A stretch of 64,000 nucleotides of DNA from Firmicutes bacterium CAG:345 (GCA_000433315.1 FR893375.1:62001-126000); one strand, 5' to 3'; numbered from the stretch's first letter, positions 34,146 through 42,529 are shown. The notes: a model not told the origin generated them from the letters alone. Program-made: numbers and translations.

Positions 34146-34910
34146 ATGGAAAAAAAGACAGTTATTATTGCCTTTTGTGGAAAAGGCGGAGTTGGAAAAA
34201 CTTCTATTTCCGCTCTTACTATAAGATTGCTTAAAGAAAAATATCCTGATAAAAAAATTTTAGCAATAGATGCTGATCCAGCTATTGGTCTATCAACAAG
34301 TTTAGGCGTCGAAGCAGCTTCAACTGTTGACGATATCAGAAAATTATTTATTAAACATGTTGAAGATGGTGACCAAAAAGCCGCTATTGAAATGCTTGGA
34401 GAAGCCAAATATCAAATATTTGATGCCTTAGTAGAGATTAATAATATTTCTTTTCTCGCCATAGGAAGACCTGAATCCGCAGGATGCTACTGCAAGGTAA
34501 ATGCATATTTAAAAGAAGTAATCAATTTAATTTCAAAAAATTATGATTTTGTTGTCATCGATGGAGAAGCGGGAATAGAACAAATAAACCGCAGAGTCAT
34601 GGAAAAAGTTACACACTTAATTTTAGTTAGTGACGCTTCTAAAAAAGGCTTAGAAGTAACAAAAACCATCGAAAAAGTGGCCAGAGAATTAGTTATGTTT
34701 GAAAAAGTTGGTTTAATTATTAATAGAGTTACTTCTATGGATATTGTAGAACATCTAAATTTAGGAGATTTAAATCTTTTAGGAGTTATACCTGATGACC
34801 GAAATATGACTCTAAGTGATGTTAGAGGAGATTCGATTTTCATGCTAGATGAAAAATCGCAATTTGTTCAAGAAACCAAAAAAGCTCTAAAAAAATTAGA
34901 AATATTATAA
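34146..34910 (+). CDS. cooC: CooC-like nickel-insertion ATPase
   Basis: A 254-residue MinD/ArsA-type P-loop ATPase starting at ATG 34146 behind AGGAGG. The deviant Walker A CGKGGVGKTS is at residues 11-20, switch I has DADPAIGLS, and Walker B lies in DFVVIDGEAGIEQINR. The pair Cys114-Tyr-Cys116 in GCYCKVN is the CxC metal-binding motif that distinguishes CooC from other members. Known CooC dimers bind nickel through it and use ATP to mature CO dehydrogenase or acetyl-CoA synthase. Here the likely clients are the dehydratase-like and ACS-like proteins downstream, which is inference. Confidence 0.9.
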   Translation: MEKKTVIIAFCGKGGVGKTSISALTIRLLKEKYPDKKILAIDADPAIGLSTSLGVEAASTVDDIRKLFIKHVEDGDQKAAIEMLGEAKYQIFDALVEINNISFLAIGRPESAGCYCKVNAYLKEVINLISKNYDFVVIDGEAGIEQINRRVMEKVTHLILVSDASKKGLEVTKTIEKVARELVMFEKVGLIINRVTSMDIVEHLNLGDLNLLGVIPDDRNMTLSDVRGDSIFMLDEKSQFVQETKKALKKLEIL

Positions 34911-34920
34911 AGGGGAAGCT

Positions 34921-36111
34921 ATGAAAGATTTAAAACATTTGTATTATTTTGAACGACTTTTAGATGATGCTAATAATGAGTTAGTTCGTCAAGCCAAAGA
35001 AGAAGGAAAAAAATGTATTGGAAGTGTTTGCTATCAAATACCAGAAGTTCTTCTTAATTTACCTGGAACTTTTTCTGTTCGTTTAAGAGCACCAAGAACT
35101 GGATCATTAGAGATGGGAACGTATTACCTTACTTCCTTTCTTTGCGAATATACTAGAGCTTTGTTAGAAAGAGCTATAGAAGGCGGATATCAATTTTTAG
35201 ATTGCATTTTAGCTCCAGATGGTTGCACTATGATAAATCGCTGCGTTGAAAACATGGAATTATTAAAAACCATGCCTGATGAAAAATTCTTCTTTGAATA
35301 TTTAGAAGTTCCAATGAAAGCCGATGATAACGGATTATCATTATATGTATCAGAATGTCGAGAAAAAGTATTGAATTCATTGCATAATCATTTTGGTATT
35401 GATGTATCTGATAAGTCTTTGAGAAAAGCTGTAGAAGATCACAATGAAATCTGTAAATTAATAACTGAAATCGGTGAATACCGCAAAGAAGATAACCCAA
35501 AAATTACTGGGTATGAATTCCATATATTAACAATGGCAACTTATGTATGTCCACATTATTTATTAATAGGTAAACTTAAAGAAACATTAGAAGAATTAAA
35601 AACTCGCGTGCCAGATGAAAAGAAAAAATTCCGTGCTCGAGTTGTCGTAGTTGGTTCTGAAGTAGATGATGTTGATATGATTAAATTAGTAGAAGAATCT
35701 GGGGCTCTTGTTGTTGCCGATCGTTTTTGTTTCGGCTCTTTGCCAGGTCGTGAAGTTATAAAATTAAACAATACTGAAGACGTTTTAACACAAATCTGTC
35801 GTCATTATATGTACGCTTGCATGTGCCCTAGACATATGAATATGGATAAAATTAAACACAGAAAAGCTTATGTCGATGAAATTGCCAAAGAATATAAAGC
35901 TGATGGAATCATCTATGAACAAATGAAATTCTGTGATCCATGGGCCTATGAAAGAATGACAGGAACTTATATCCTTCGTGAAGAATATAAATACCCAGTT
36001 TTATCAATCGATAGACCTTATTCTGTAGGTAGTTCTGGTCAAATAAGAACTCGTGTTCAAGCTTTCGTTGAAAGCATTGAAATTAAAAAGATCCAAGGAG
36101 GTACCAAATAA
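34921..36111 (+). CDS. 2-hydroxyacyl-CoA dehydratase / BcrC-BadD-HgdB family protein, subunit 1
   Basis: A 396-residue protein of the family of [4Fe-4S] dehydratases, benzoyl-CoA reductases and double-cubane-cluster proteins. Family landmarks are GSVCYQIPEVLL (Cys37), LAPDGCTMINR (Cys102), CRHYMYACMCPRHMN, ADGIIYEQMKFCDPWAYE and GQIRTRVQAFVE near the end. It has extra cysteines (32, 75, 95, 108) near the first ligands. GGGGAAGCT precedes ATG 34921, 10 bases after cooC. Its stop TAA shares a base with the ATG of the next gene. It would receive electrons from the ASKHA activator. Substrate unknown; no CoA-transferase lies nearby, which argues against plain hydroxyacyl-CoA fermentation. Confidence 0.88.
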   Translation: MKDLKHLYYFERLLDDANNELVRQAKEEGKKCIGSVCYQIPEVLLNLPGTFSVRLRAPRTGSLEMGTYYLTSFLCEYTRALLERAIEGGYQFLDCILAPDGCTMINRCVENMELLKTMPDEKFFFEYLEVPMKADDNGLSLYVSECREKVLNSLHNHFGIDVSDKSLRKAVEDHNEICKLITEIGEYRKEDNPKITGYEFHILTMATYVCPHYLLIGKLKETLEELKTRVPDEKKKFRARVVVVGSEVDDVDMIKLVEESGALVVADRFCFGSLPGREVIKLNNTEDVLTQICRHYMYACMCPRHMNMDKIKHRKAYVDEIAKEYKADGIIYEQMKFCDPWAYERMTGTYILREEYKYPVLSIDRPYSVGSSGQIRTRVQAFVESIEIKKIQGGTK

Positions 36112-37658
36112 TGGGAAAGAAAGTAGGAAGCGAAAAACTTGGTAGCTTCTATAGCGGTGGAAGAGTAAGAAAACGTAGAGAATGGAGAGGCATTAAAGAT
36201 ACATTCTATGATTATTGCTGCTGATTAAAAATAATGTGGATGTTAGCTAAATTCATTGTTAAACCAGCAAACTTAAAAGGATTTTTCCGCTATCGTTGGA
36301 TGCTGAACTATTTAGCTGTTCCAATGATGATTGATAAACACACTGTTGGTTTAAGAGGAGAACATTTAAGAATTGCTCATGCCGAATATGATTTGGTTGC
36401 TCAAGACGTTGCACAATTATTAAATAGATGTTTCCACGCTGATAGACGCTGTGGCAACAATGAGAAATTATCTAAGAAAATCGTTGTTCTCGATGAAAAT
36501 GAAATGTTCTGCATCATGTGTGGTTTCCCAAATCTTTATGCAGTAAGCTGGGAAACTGCTGCTGTTTATGTCTCTGTTCTTTTAAATGGTTCTGCAGTCA
36601 CTCATTATCTTGACGTTGTACAAGAAATGGGGATGCCTGGAGATGTTTGCCCAATGCCAGCTGCTGAAGCAGGTGTAGCTATCGATGAAGATATGCCAAT
36701 ATTTGGTGCTTGTGCCATTCAATGTAATACAACTTGCGATGGATCTTTAATGGGCAATGGAATAATGGCTAGAAAATATGAAGAATATGGTATTCCAACA
36801 TTCCAAATCGCCGCACCTTTAAGACATACTGAAAAAGGTGTTCAAAAATACGCTGCGCAAGAAATACGTAATGCAATTGCTTTCATTGAAAAACACACTG
36901 GTGAGAAATGGGATTGGCATCATTACTTTGAATGTGCAAAAAGATTCAACGAAGAAACAAGAAATCGTGTTGGATGGATGGAAATGTCAAGAACGATGTA
37001 TCCACAAGTCATCGGTGCAAATTTAGCTCTTTATTCTGAAACTACTTATATGGCTGTTGCTGGTAGAGCTGAAGCCTTTGTTAAAGCTGATAGAAAAATA
37101 ACTAAGTTAGCACAAAAAGCTTTCAACAGAAAAGCAATGATTGTTCCTGAATATCGCCATAGAGCAATAATTTGGGGTGTTCAAGCTCAATTTTATACTG
37201 ATTTTCTCCCTTGGTTACAAAATTGCTGGGGAATATTACCTTTGGTCGATATGTTGAGTTTAGTCTATTTTGATCAAATTTCAGAAGATGATCCTGAACA
37301 GGCTATCTATGATATCGCTAAACTTTATGAAGAGATGATCATGAGAAATCGTACTCATGGTGGTTATGAAGTATTATTAGATGACCTTTGGAGATTCTGT
37401 GAATACTACAAGGCTGATATGGTTATTCTTTGGGAGCATATTGCCTGCAAAGCTTTGGATGGTATGCATGGATTATTCGAACAAAGAGCAAGAGAACATG
37501 GAATTCGCTTAATTTGGGTCAATCACGATCTCATGGATCCTCGTGTTATTTCCAAACAAAGTGTAAGAGATGATGTCAATAGATACATGCGTTCTGTGAT
37601 GAGAGAAGAACCAATTGATCCAAGCTTAGAAATAATAGATGATGCCAAATCATGGTAA
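36111..37658 (+). CDS. 2-hydroxyacyl-CoA dehydratase-family protein, subunit 2, with in-frame TGA
   Basis: AAGGAGGT (36095-36102) serves ATG 36111, and this frame runs on to 37658 with a single TGA at 36222-36224, after DTFYDYCC. The first part has 37 residues (MGKKVGSEKLGSFY...); the rest, restarting at best at ATG 36234, has 474. No ribosome binding site precedes 36234. The long part has family features: EMFCIMCGFP, MPAAEAG, CAIQCNTTCDG, then ADMVILWEHIACKALDG and WVNHDLMDPR. Eight or more cysteines could bind an iron-sulphur cluster. All Trp codons in it are TGG. The TGA may be a nonsense mutation, selenocysteine or readthrough. Confidence 0.8.
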
Positions 37659-37672
37659 CGGAGGAAAATAAA

Positions 37673-38467
37673 ATGAAATATTTTGGTGGTTGTGATTCAG
37701 GTAGTACATATACAAAATGTGTAATTATTGATGAAAACGGAAAAATGGTAGCCAATATCACTTTAAGAAGCCGTATCAATTCTGTTTTAAGTGCTGAGGA
37801 TGCTTTAAATCAAGCTATAGAACAAGTTTCCGATTTACATTCTCCTAAAGATTTAACATATTTAGTCGGAACCGGATATGGTAGAAACAAAGTTCCTTTT
37901 GCCGATGAAAACATTTCAGAAATTTCTTGCCATGCTATGGGCGTTCATGTTGCTGATCCTAATGTAAAAGCAATTATCGATATCGGCGGACAAGATGTTA
38001 AAGGTATAGCAGTCGATAAAGATGGAACAGTTTTAAACTTTGCAATGAATGATAAATGCGCAGCTGGTACAGGAAGATTCTTTGAAGCCATGGCAAGAGC
38101 ATTTGAAATGGATTTAGATCAATTTTCCAAACTTTCATTAAAAGCTAAAAATATAATTCCTATCACTGCACAATGTACAGTTTTTGCTGAAAGTGAAGTT
38201 ATTTCTTTAGTCGGCGAAGGAAAACCTATGGATGAAATTGCTGCTGGTATTGAATTTTCTGTTGCAAAACGTTGCTTTGTTATGGCAAAAAAAGCCGGTG
38301 CTGTTGATAATGTTACATTAACAGGCGGATGTGCTAAAAACGAAGGATTAAAAGAAGCTATTGAAAAAGTATTACACTTAAAAGTAGTAAACTTGCCTAT
38401 CGATCCACAATTAATGGGTGCTTTAGGCGCTGCTGAATTCGCCCGTCAAAAAGGTTTAGCAAAGTAG
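37673..38467 (+). CDS. ASKHA-type activator ATPase (HgdC/BadF family)
   Basis: A 264-residue ATPase starting at ATG 37673 with GGAGG eight bases before. GGCDSGSTYTKCVIID is the phosphate-1 motif, DIGGQDVKGIAVD the phosphate-2 motif, and NDKCAAGTGRFFEA and TAQCTVFAESE carry the two Cys that, one from each monomer, bind the shared [4Fe-4S] cluster in HgdC. It is the ATP-driven electron injector for dehydratases, benzoyl-CoA reductases and double-cubane proteins. It follows its two presumed partner subunits by 14 bases. Complete and probably functional, which argues that the partner genes are still in use. Confidence 0.95.
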   Translation: MKYFGGCDSGSTYTKCVIIDENGKMVANITLRSRINSVLSAEDALNQAIEQVSDLHSPKDLTYLVGTGYGRNKVPFADENISEISCHAMGVHVADPNVKAIIDIGGQDVKGIAVDKDGTVLNFAMNDKCAAGTGRFFEAMARAFEMDLDQFSKLSLKAKNIIPITAQCTVFAESEVISLVGEGKPMDEIAAGIEFSVAKRCFVMAKKAGAVDNVTLTGGCAKNEGLKEAIEKVLHLKVVNLPIDPQLMGALGAAEFARQKGLAK

Positions 38468-38473
38468 GTCATT

Positions 38474-38698
38474 ATGATAATAGGAATAGCATTAATTGTT
38501 CTTTCTTGGACATTATTTAAATCATTAGGCTTGTTTTTATGGGCTAGTATTGTTCTTACAGTCGTCGGATCAATTTTAGCTTTCTTCGGTTTATTATTTA
38601 TAGTTTATTTCTTCAATTTAGATATGAAATTAACATCATTTTTAGAATCTAAATTTATCAAACTCTATGATAAAAAGAAGAAAAATCGTAAAATTTAA
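38474..38698 (+). CDS. Small two-helix membrane protein in the reductase operon
   Basis: A 74-residue protein with two hydrophobic segments (about residues 3-20 and 24-50) and a basic tail (LYDKKKKNRK). GTAGGTC precedes the ATG. It sits 6 bases after the activator gene and 2 bases before the ACS-like gene, so it belongs to the operon. No family recognised. It could anchor the complex to the membrane, but nothing in the sequence proves this. Confidence 0.65.
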   Translation: MIIGIALIVLSWTLFKSLGLFLWASIVLTVVGSILAFFGLLFIVYFFNLDMKLTSFLESKFIKLYDKKKKNRKI

Positions 38699-38700
38699 AT

Positions 38701-39405
38701 ATGAATATATTTGATGGTATCATTGATGAAATATTAAAAATAACAGCAGAATATCATCAAATTTCTTATGAATATAAAATTGCAAAAAATTTTATTGAAG
38801 AAAGCAATCAATTTTTCTTCAAAAACGATATTGGCATAGCATTAGGTGGAGAACAAAAATTTGGATTGAGTTCGACACTTGTTACAAGCAATTTAAACTA
38901 TGTAAAAACTGATACAATTACAATAATTGGAAATGAATTAAGCGATTTAGAAAAAACAACAGATTATGCCCGTATTGTAATAGCAGAAATAGATGATAGC
39001 AAATACAAGTCAAGCAATGATATTTATCAATTAGTAAGAAAAATTGATTATGCAAGATACCATTTTAATTTAAAAGGGGTAATGCTAAGAGCTTCTTCGA
39101 TGAATAAAAAAGAAAGCTTAATTATTAATAAAACTTCTTTAAAAAACGGAATCAAATTGCAAGACATTGCTGAATACATGATAAATATTTATAAGAAAAA
39201 TAGTGCAATTAAAAAAGTACATTTAATTTTCATCAATCAAAATAACTTTCCATATAACAAATTAGAAGATATATGTGAGAAAAGCGAAAATATCACAAAA
39301 GCCTTGGATCACTTAGCAAATAATATAAAAATGGATTGCCATTCTTGTTCACTTCAAGTTGTTTGCAATGAAGTTGAAAAGAAAGTTAAAGAAGATTTTC
39401 AATAA
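38701..39405 (+). CDS. Truncated acetyl-CoA synthase (AcsB/CdhC)-like protein
   Basis: A 234-residue protein that I match to the middle domain and first A-cluster ligands of acetyl-CoA synthase: FGLSSTLVT, IGNELSDLE (AcsB has GKDIDEI), YQLVRKIDYARYHFNLKGVM (AcsB ...LERRIHDFINYGEG), KNGIKLQDIAEYM (AcsB KGFRFKNYGEIL), then MDCHSCSLQVVC (AcsB SCVLCQSFAPNHVC). Cys213, Cys216 and Cys222 correspond to three of the four cluster cysteines. It ends before the fourth and before the C-G-C nickel site, so it cannot be a full synthase. No ribosome binding site is seen; coupling to the upstream stop is likely. A strong terminator follows. Confidence 0.7.
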   Translation: MNIFDGIIDEILKITAEYHQISYEYKIAKNFIEESNQFFFKNDIGIALGGEQKFGLSSTLVTSNLNYVKTDTITIIGNELSDLEKTTDYARIVIAEIDDSKYKSSNDIYQLVRKIDYARYHFNLKGVMLRASSMNKKESLIINKTSLKNGIKLQDIAEYMINIYKKNSAIKKVHLIFINQNNFPYNKLEDICEKSENITKALDHLANNIKMDCHSCSLQVVCNEVEKKVKEDFQ

Positions 39406-39423
39406 GATTTAACTTTAAATATG

Positions 39424-39456
39424 ACGTAACTGCATTTATTTGCAGTTACGTTTTTT
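39424..39456 (+). terminator. Terminator closing the Ni/reductase operon
   Basis: ACGTAACTGCA and TGCAGTTACGT form an 11-pair stem followed by TTTTTT on the plus strand. Confidence 0.92.
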
Positions 39457-39466
39457 ATATATGATT

Positions 39467-40660
39467 TTATTCCAAATCTTTAATTAATAATCTTTTGTAT
39501 AAATTATCAATTAAGAAAGATCCCAAAGGAGCAGTTATTAAAATAGATATTACTGCCGCAATTAAAACGATTGTACCACAAGGAAGATTTTCGGCTAAAG
39601 CAATACCTCCAATTGAAGCTTGAACAGTTGCTTTTGGCATATAAGAAATTACAATAAATATTTTTTCTTTCCAAGAATATTTGGTAAACAAAATAGAAAT
39701 AATAACTCCAATACTTCTAAAAATTAAAGCGATAAAAATCAATCCAATTATAATAGCACCTTCTTTAGAAAAAGCATATTTGACTTCTGTAGCTATTCCA
39801 ACAAGTGTAAATAATAGTATTTCAAAACCATTCCATAGAGAATTATAAGTTTTTTGAATTTGCTCAGCTTTATCCTTTTTCTTAAATCTAATTATAATTG
39901 CCATAACAATTATTGCTAGCAATGAAGAGATACTAAAATATACCTTCAAAAAATTTTCTAAAGTTATCATTCCAAAAGAAATTCCCAACATTATTATCAC
40001 ATTTCCTACGTTATTAATATTAAATTTTGAAATAATGAAAAGCATAATTATTCCACCTAAAAGTCCTAATATTACACCCGTAATAATACTTATAGGAATT
40101 TGAGATAAAGTCCAAGCATCAAAAGAATTGCTACTAACTAAACTTTTAAAAGAATAAAACAAAACAATAACAAAAATATCATCGCAAGAAGAACCAGCTA
40201 AGATCAATTCAGGAACATGATGTTTTTTTCCATACCCTTCATTGATTAAATTGATCATTCGAGGAGCAACAATTGCTGGAGATACAGCTGCAAGAACCGA
40301 TCCTAAAAGCATTGCTTCTAAATAAGATATTTTCAATAGAATTGGGCCAAAGATTGTAATTCCTAATATTTCAAAACTAGCCGGTACAAAACACATTAAA
40401 AAAGCTGGTCTTCCTATTTTTTTCAAAGTACTTAAATCTAATGATAACCCACTTCTAGTCAATATTATAACCAAAGCAATTTGACGTAAATAAGAAGAAA
40501 TACTCAATAGATTTTCATCGGCAATATTAAGCAAAGAAGGTCCTATTAAAATACCCAAAACAATATAAAAAATTATTTTTGGAATTTTAATTTTTTCAAA
40601 AAGATATCCTCCTAAAAATCCAAAAAAGAAGATGATAAATAATGATAAAAATATGTTCAT
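39467..40660 (-). CDS. Cation:proton antiporter (CPA2 type) under fluoride riboswitch
   Basis: A 397-residue membrane protein with about 12 hydrophobic segments. FEKIKIPKIIFYIVLGILIGPSLL, then LTRSGLSLDLSTL, and SVLAAVSPAIVAPRMI are typical of Kef/NapA-like antiporters; LAGSSCDDIFVIVLF holds the paired Asp residues that bind the cation and protons. It starts at ATG 40660 behind AAGGAG, directly after a fluoride riboswitch and its terminator. Antiporters of this class are among known fluoride riboswitch targets, where they may help in fluoride or acid stress. Whether it moves fluoride itself is not known. Confidence 0.9.
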   Translation of the reverse strand: MNIFLSLFIIFFFGFLGGYLFEKIKIPKIIFYIVLGILIGPSLLNIADENLLSISSYLRQIALVIILTRSGLSLDLSTLKKIGRPAFLMCFVPASFEILGITIFGPILLKISYLEAMLLGSVLAAVSPAIVAPRMINLINEGYGKKHHVPELILAGSSCDDIFVIVLFYSFKSLVSSNSFDAWTLSQIPISIITGVILGLLGGIIMLFIISKFNINNVGNVIIMLGISFGMITLENFLKVYFSISSLLAIIVMAIIIRFKKKDKAEQIQKTYNSLWNGFEILLFTLVGIATEVKYAFSKEGAIIIGLIFIALIFRSIGVIISILFTKYSWKEKIFIVISYMPKATVQASIGGIALAENLPCGTIVLIAAVISILITAPLGSFLIDNLYKRLLIKDLE

Positions 40661-40680
40661 AATTCTCCTTCTAGCTATAG

Positions 40681-40725
40681 AAAAAGCTGATGTTCTATAG
40701 CAAAAAAACTATAGACGTCATCAGC
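40681..40725 (-). terminator. Riboswitch-controlled terminator
   Basis: GCTGATG-ACGT-CTATAG, loop TTTTTTTG, CTATAG-AA-CATCAGC, then TTTTT on the minus strand. The 5' arm overlaps the 3' part of the fluoride aptamer, so the two folds exclude each other. Confidence 0.85.
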
Positions 40726-40770
40726 AATATTGCAGTTCTCTATCACTAGATGGAAGACATCATTTCCATA
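40709..40770 (-). ncRNA. Fluoride riboswitch (crcB motif)
   Basis: The minus-strand RNA has P1 ATGGAA/TTCCAT around the loop ATGATGTC, a small extra hairpin CTA-GTGA-TAG, then AGAACTGC, a short loop and GCTGATGACGTCTATAG. This matches the fluoride aptamer (in Thermotoga petrophila the loop is AUGAGGCC, then AAACUGC...GCUGAUGGCCUCUACUG). GATGTC in the loop can pair with GACGTC to form the pseudoknot. A terminator and the antiporter gene follow. Confidence 0.9.
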
Positions 40771-40773
40771 GAT

Positions 40774-40802
40774 ATTATACTACAATTTAATTTAAAGAAT
40801 AA
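40774..40802 (-). promoter_or_regulatory. Promoter of the fluoride riboswitch unit
   Basis: TATAAT (40774-40779) with a weak TTATTC (40797-40802) 17 bases upstream, partly inside the end of the chorismate-mutase-like gene. The transcript would begin just before the aptamer. Confidence 0.65.
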
Positions 40803-40806
40803 TTTA

Positions 40807-41076
40807 TTATTTAAGAAGTTCTTTTTGCATATCTTTACTAGCTTCGAGAAATCCTTTTAAAACTTTCTCATAATACTTCTTGTATTCTTCATTTTTGATT
40901 TTATTTATATTTTTTTCTAACATTGCATTTTCTCTTGAAGAATCCAATACAGGTAATTTATTGGCAATTTTATAAATTGCAACATCTTTTACAATATCCA
41001 TTCTTTTTTCGAATAATCTAATTATCTCTGTATCTATCAAATCTATTTCTTCACGTGCTTTAATTAAATCTTTCAT
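40807..41076 (-). CDS. Chorismate mutase type II-like protein
   Basis: An 89-residue helical protein with the AroQ pattern: AREEIDLIDTEIIRLFEKRMDIVKDVAIYK (Arg, Asp and the ERM segment), then PVLDSSRENAMLEK. These hold the residues that bind chorismate in AroQ dimers. GAGG precedes the ATG and it follows the transporter gene by 9 bases. No other aromatic biosynthesis gene is near, so this orphan may supply prephenate or act in another way; some monofunctional CM-like domains have isochorismate pyruvate lyase activity. Confidence 0.78.
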   Translation of the reverse strand: MKDLIKAREEIDLIDTEIIRLFEKRMDIVKDVAIYKIANKLPVLDSSRENAMLEKNINKIKNEEYKKYYEKVLKGFLEASKDMQKELLK

Positions 41077-41085
41077 ATTTAAACC

Positions 41086-42528
41086 TCATACCAATAATAA
41101 ACCTAACGGATATCCGATTAATAATGCTGCTAAAACAGATATAGCCATAACTGTTGATCCATATATTAAAACATCTTTTGTCGTACAATATTCACTTCCT
41201 GCAGTTATCGCAATATGTGGCATTGATGGTGGAGTTGCAAAAGCAAAACTCGACATCATTCCTATCAAACAGATAACAGCATTGATATTCAAAGAAGAAG
41301 AAGGCATATTCATCATAATTGATGAAGCTATTGTCGCTACTAAAGTTGCTGTAACCATATTTGAAGATAAGTTAGTTTGAATTGCTGCCCAGACAATAAA
41401 AATAATTAATAATAATATTTCTGGAATATTTCCTAAAGAATTTCCTAAACTATTTTGTAAAAAAGTTTTTATACCGATAGCATCATTTGTTAGAGCACTG
41501 CCTAAAACTAATGTTGCGGCACACATTATTAAACTTCCCCAAGGTACTCCATTTTTAAAAGCATCATCGATTTTAATTATAGGTTTATCATCTATACGTA
41601 TAATACATAATAATAAAGTACCTAGCAATGGTGGCATAGCAGTACCATATTGATTTATAAAATTATAAAACGCTGGAGAAATTTCTTTAAATAAGGAAGG
41701 AATAATCCAAAGAAGAATAACTATTCCAAATATACTTACTGTAAATATATCCTTTTTGCTTACTTTTTCTAAATTTTCTTTTAATTTTGAAATATCCACC
41801 TTACTCAACTTATTTTCATCAATTTTTAAAAATATCCTAAAGACAACAAGCATAAGTAAAAATGTAACTAAACCTACTGGAATTGCTAAACCCATATATG
41901 CTATAGGAGAAATTGTTATATTCGCCGCATTCATAGCAAGAATAGGAAAAACATGAGCAATAGGAGTCATGCCACTGCTTATTGAAACTGTAAAAGCCAA
42001 ACCAAGCATTAAAATTTTAGCTATTTTATCTTCTTTTTCTATGTTTGCTAGTTCAAATATTTCATTTAATATCGGTAAAATAATAACGAACAAAACTGAT
42101 GGTGAAATAAATAATCCCAAAATTAAAACAGCTGATAAAAACAAAAATGTAAACCAATAATCATTCTTTCTCGCCAGTTTTAAATTGATAAAATAAATAG
42201 CTACTCTTTTTATCAAAGAGGTTTTAGATAATGCATAAGTACATATAAACGTGAATAGAAGAAATATAAATGTAGAATTTCCAAAACTCGATGAAAATAC
42301 TTTAGCAAAAGAAAGGTTTTCTAAAAAACTTAACGAAAAAATACAAAGCAAACTCGGCCAATCAATACCTATTGTCAACCAAAGAATTAAAGAGCCAAGA
42401 AATATACTTAAAACTCCTACAGCATCGCCAGATAAATTAGGAATAGGAATAAATCTCCCAAAAAAACAAAGTACAACACAGATAGGAATGATAATCATCC
42501 TATAAATTTTATTATCTTTTAATTTCAT
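41086..42528 (-). CDS. SLC13/DASS-type anion symporter
   Basis: A 480-residue protein with about 12 membrane segments. The SSFGNSTFIFLLFTFI stretch, the SISSGMTPIAHVFPILA motif and the second half ALTNDAIG...NLSSNMVTATLVATIASS fit the divalent anion:sodium symporter family (SNT/SNM-type repeats). Such proteins import dicarboxylates or sulphate. The start is placed at ATG 42528, which touches the TAA of the U32 gene (TAATATG); the ATG at 42555 has no binding site. It is probably translationally coupled. Substrate not deducible. Confidence 0.78.
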   Translation of the reverse strand: MKLKDNKIYRMIIIPICVVLCFFGRFIPIPNLSGDAVGVLSIFLGSLILWLTIGIDWPSLLCIFSLSFLENLSFAKVFSSSFGNSTFIFLLFTFICTYALSKTSLIKRVAIYFINLKLARKNDYWFTFLFLSAVLILGLFISPSVLFVIILPILNEIFELANIEKEDKIAKILMLGLAFTVSISSGMTPIAHVFPILAMNAANITISPIAYMGLAIPVGLVTFLLMLVVFRIFLKIDENKLSKVDISKLKENLEKVSKKDIFTVSIFGIVILLWIIPSLFKEISPAFYNFINQYGTAMPPLLGTLLLCIIRIDDKPIIKIDDAFKNGVPWGSLIMCAATLVLGSALTNDAIGIKTFLQNSLGNSLGNIPEILLLIIFIVWAAIQTNLSSNMVTATLVATIASSIMMNMPSSSLNINAVICLIGMMSSFAFATPPSMPHIAITAGSEYCTTKDVLIYGSTVMAISVLAALLIGYPLGLLLV

Positions 42529-42529
42529 A

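Noticed and set aside
36222..36290. Clear bacterial SECIS after the TGA
   Set aside because: The stem AATAATG/CATTGTT is weak and its loop starts too close to the TGA; no sel genes are visible. Selenocysteine stays only one option.
27452..37658. UGA read as Trp throughout the genome (code 4)
   Set aside because: Conserved Trp positions in polC, pyrH, prfA, cdsA and others are TGG, and many genes end in TGA within ATGA or GTGA overlaps. The pseudogene also has a TAA and a frame change.
38701..39405. Complete acetyl-CoA synthase
   Set aside because: It is far too short and lacks the nickel-binding C-G-C; only a middle domain with part of the cluster ligands is present.
40709..40770. Purine or other small riboswitch in front of the antiporter
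   Set aside because: The conserved purine-aptamer loops are absent, while the fluoride aptamer elements are present in order.
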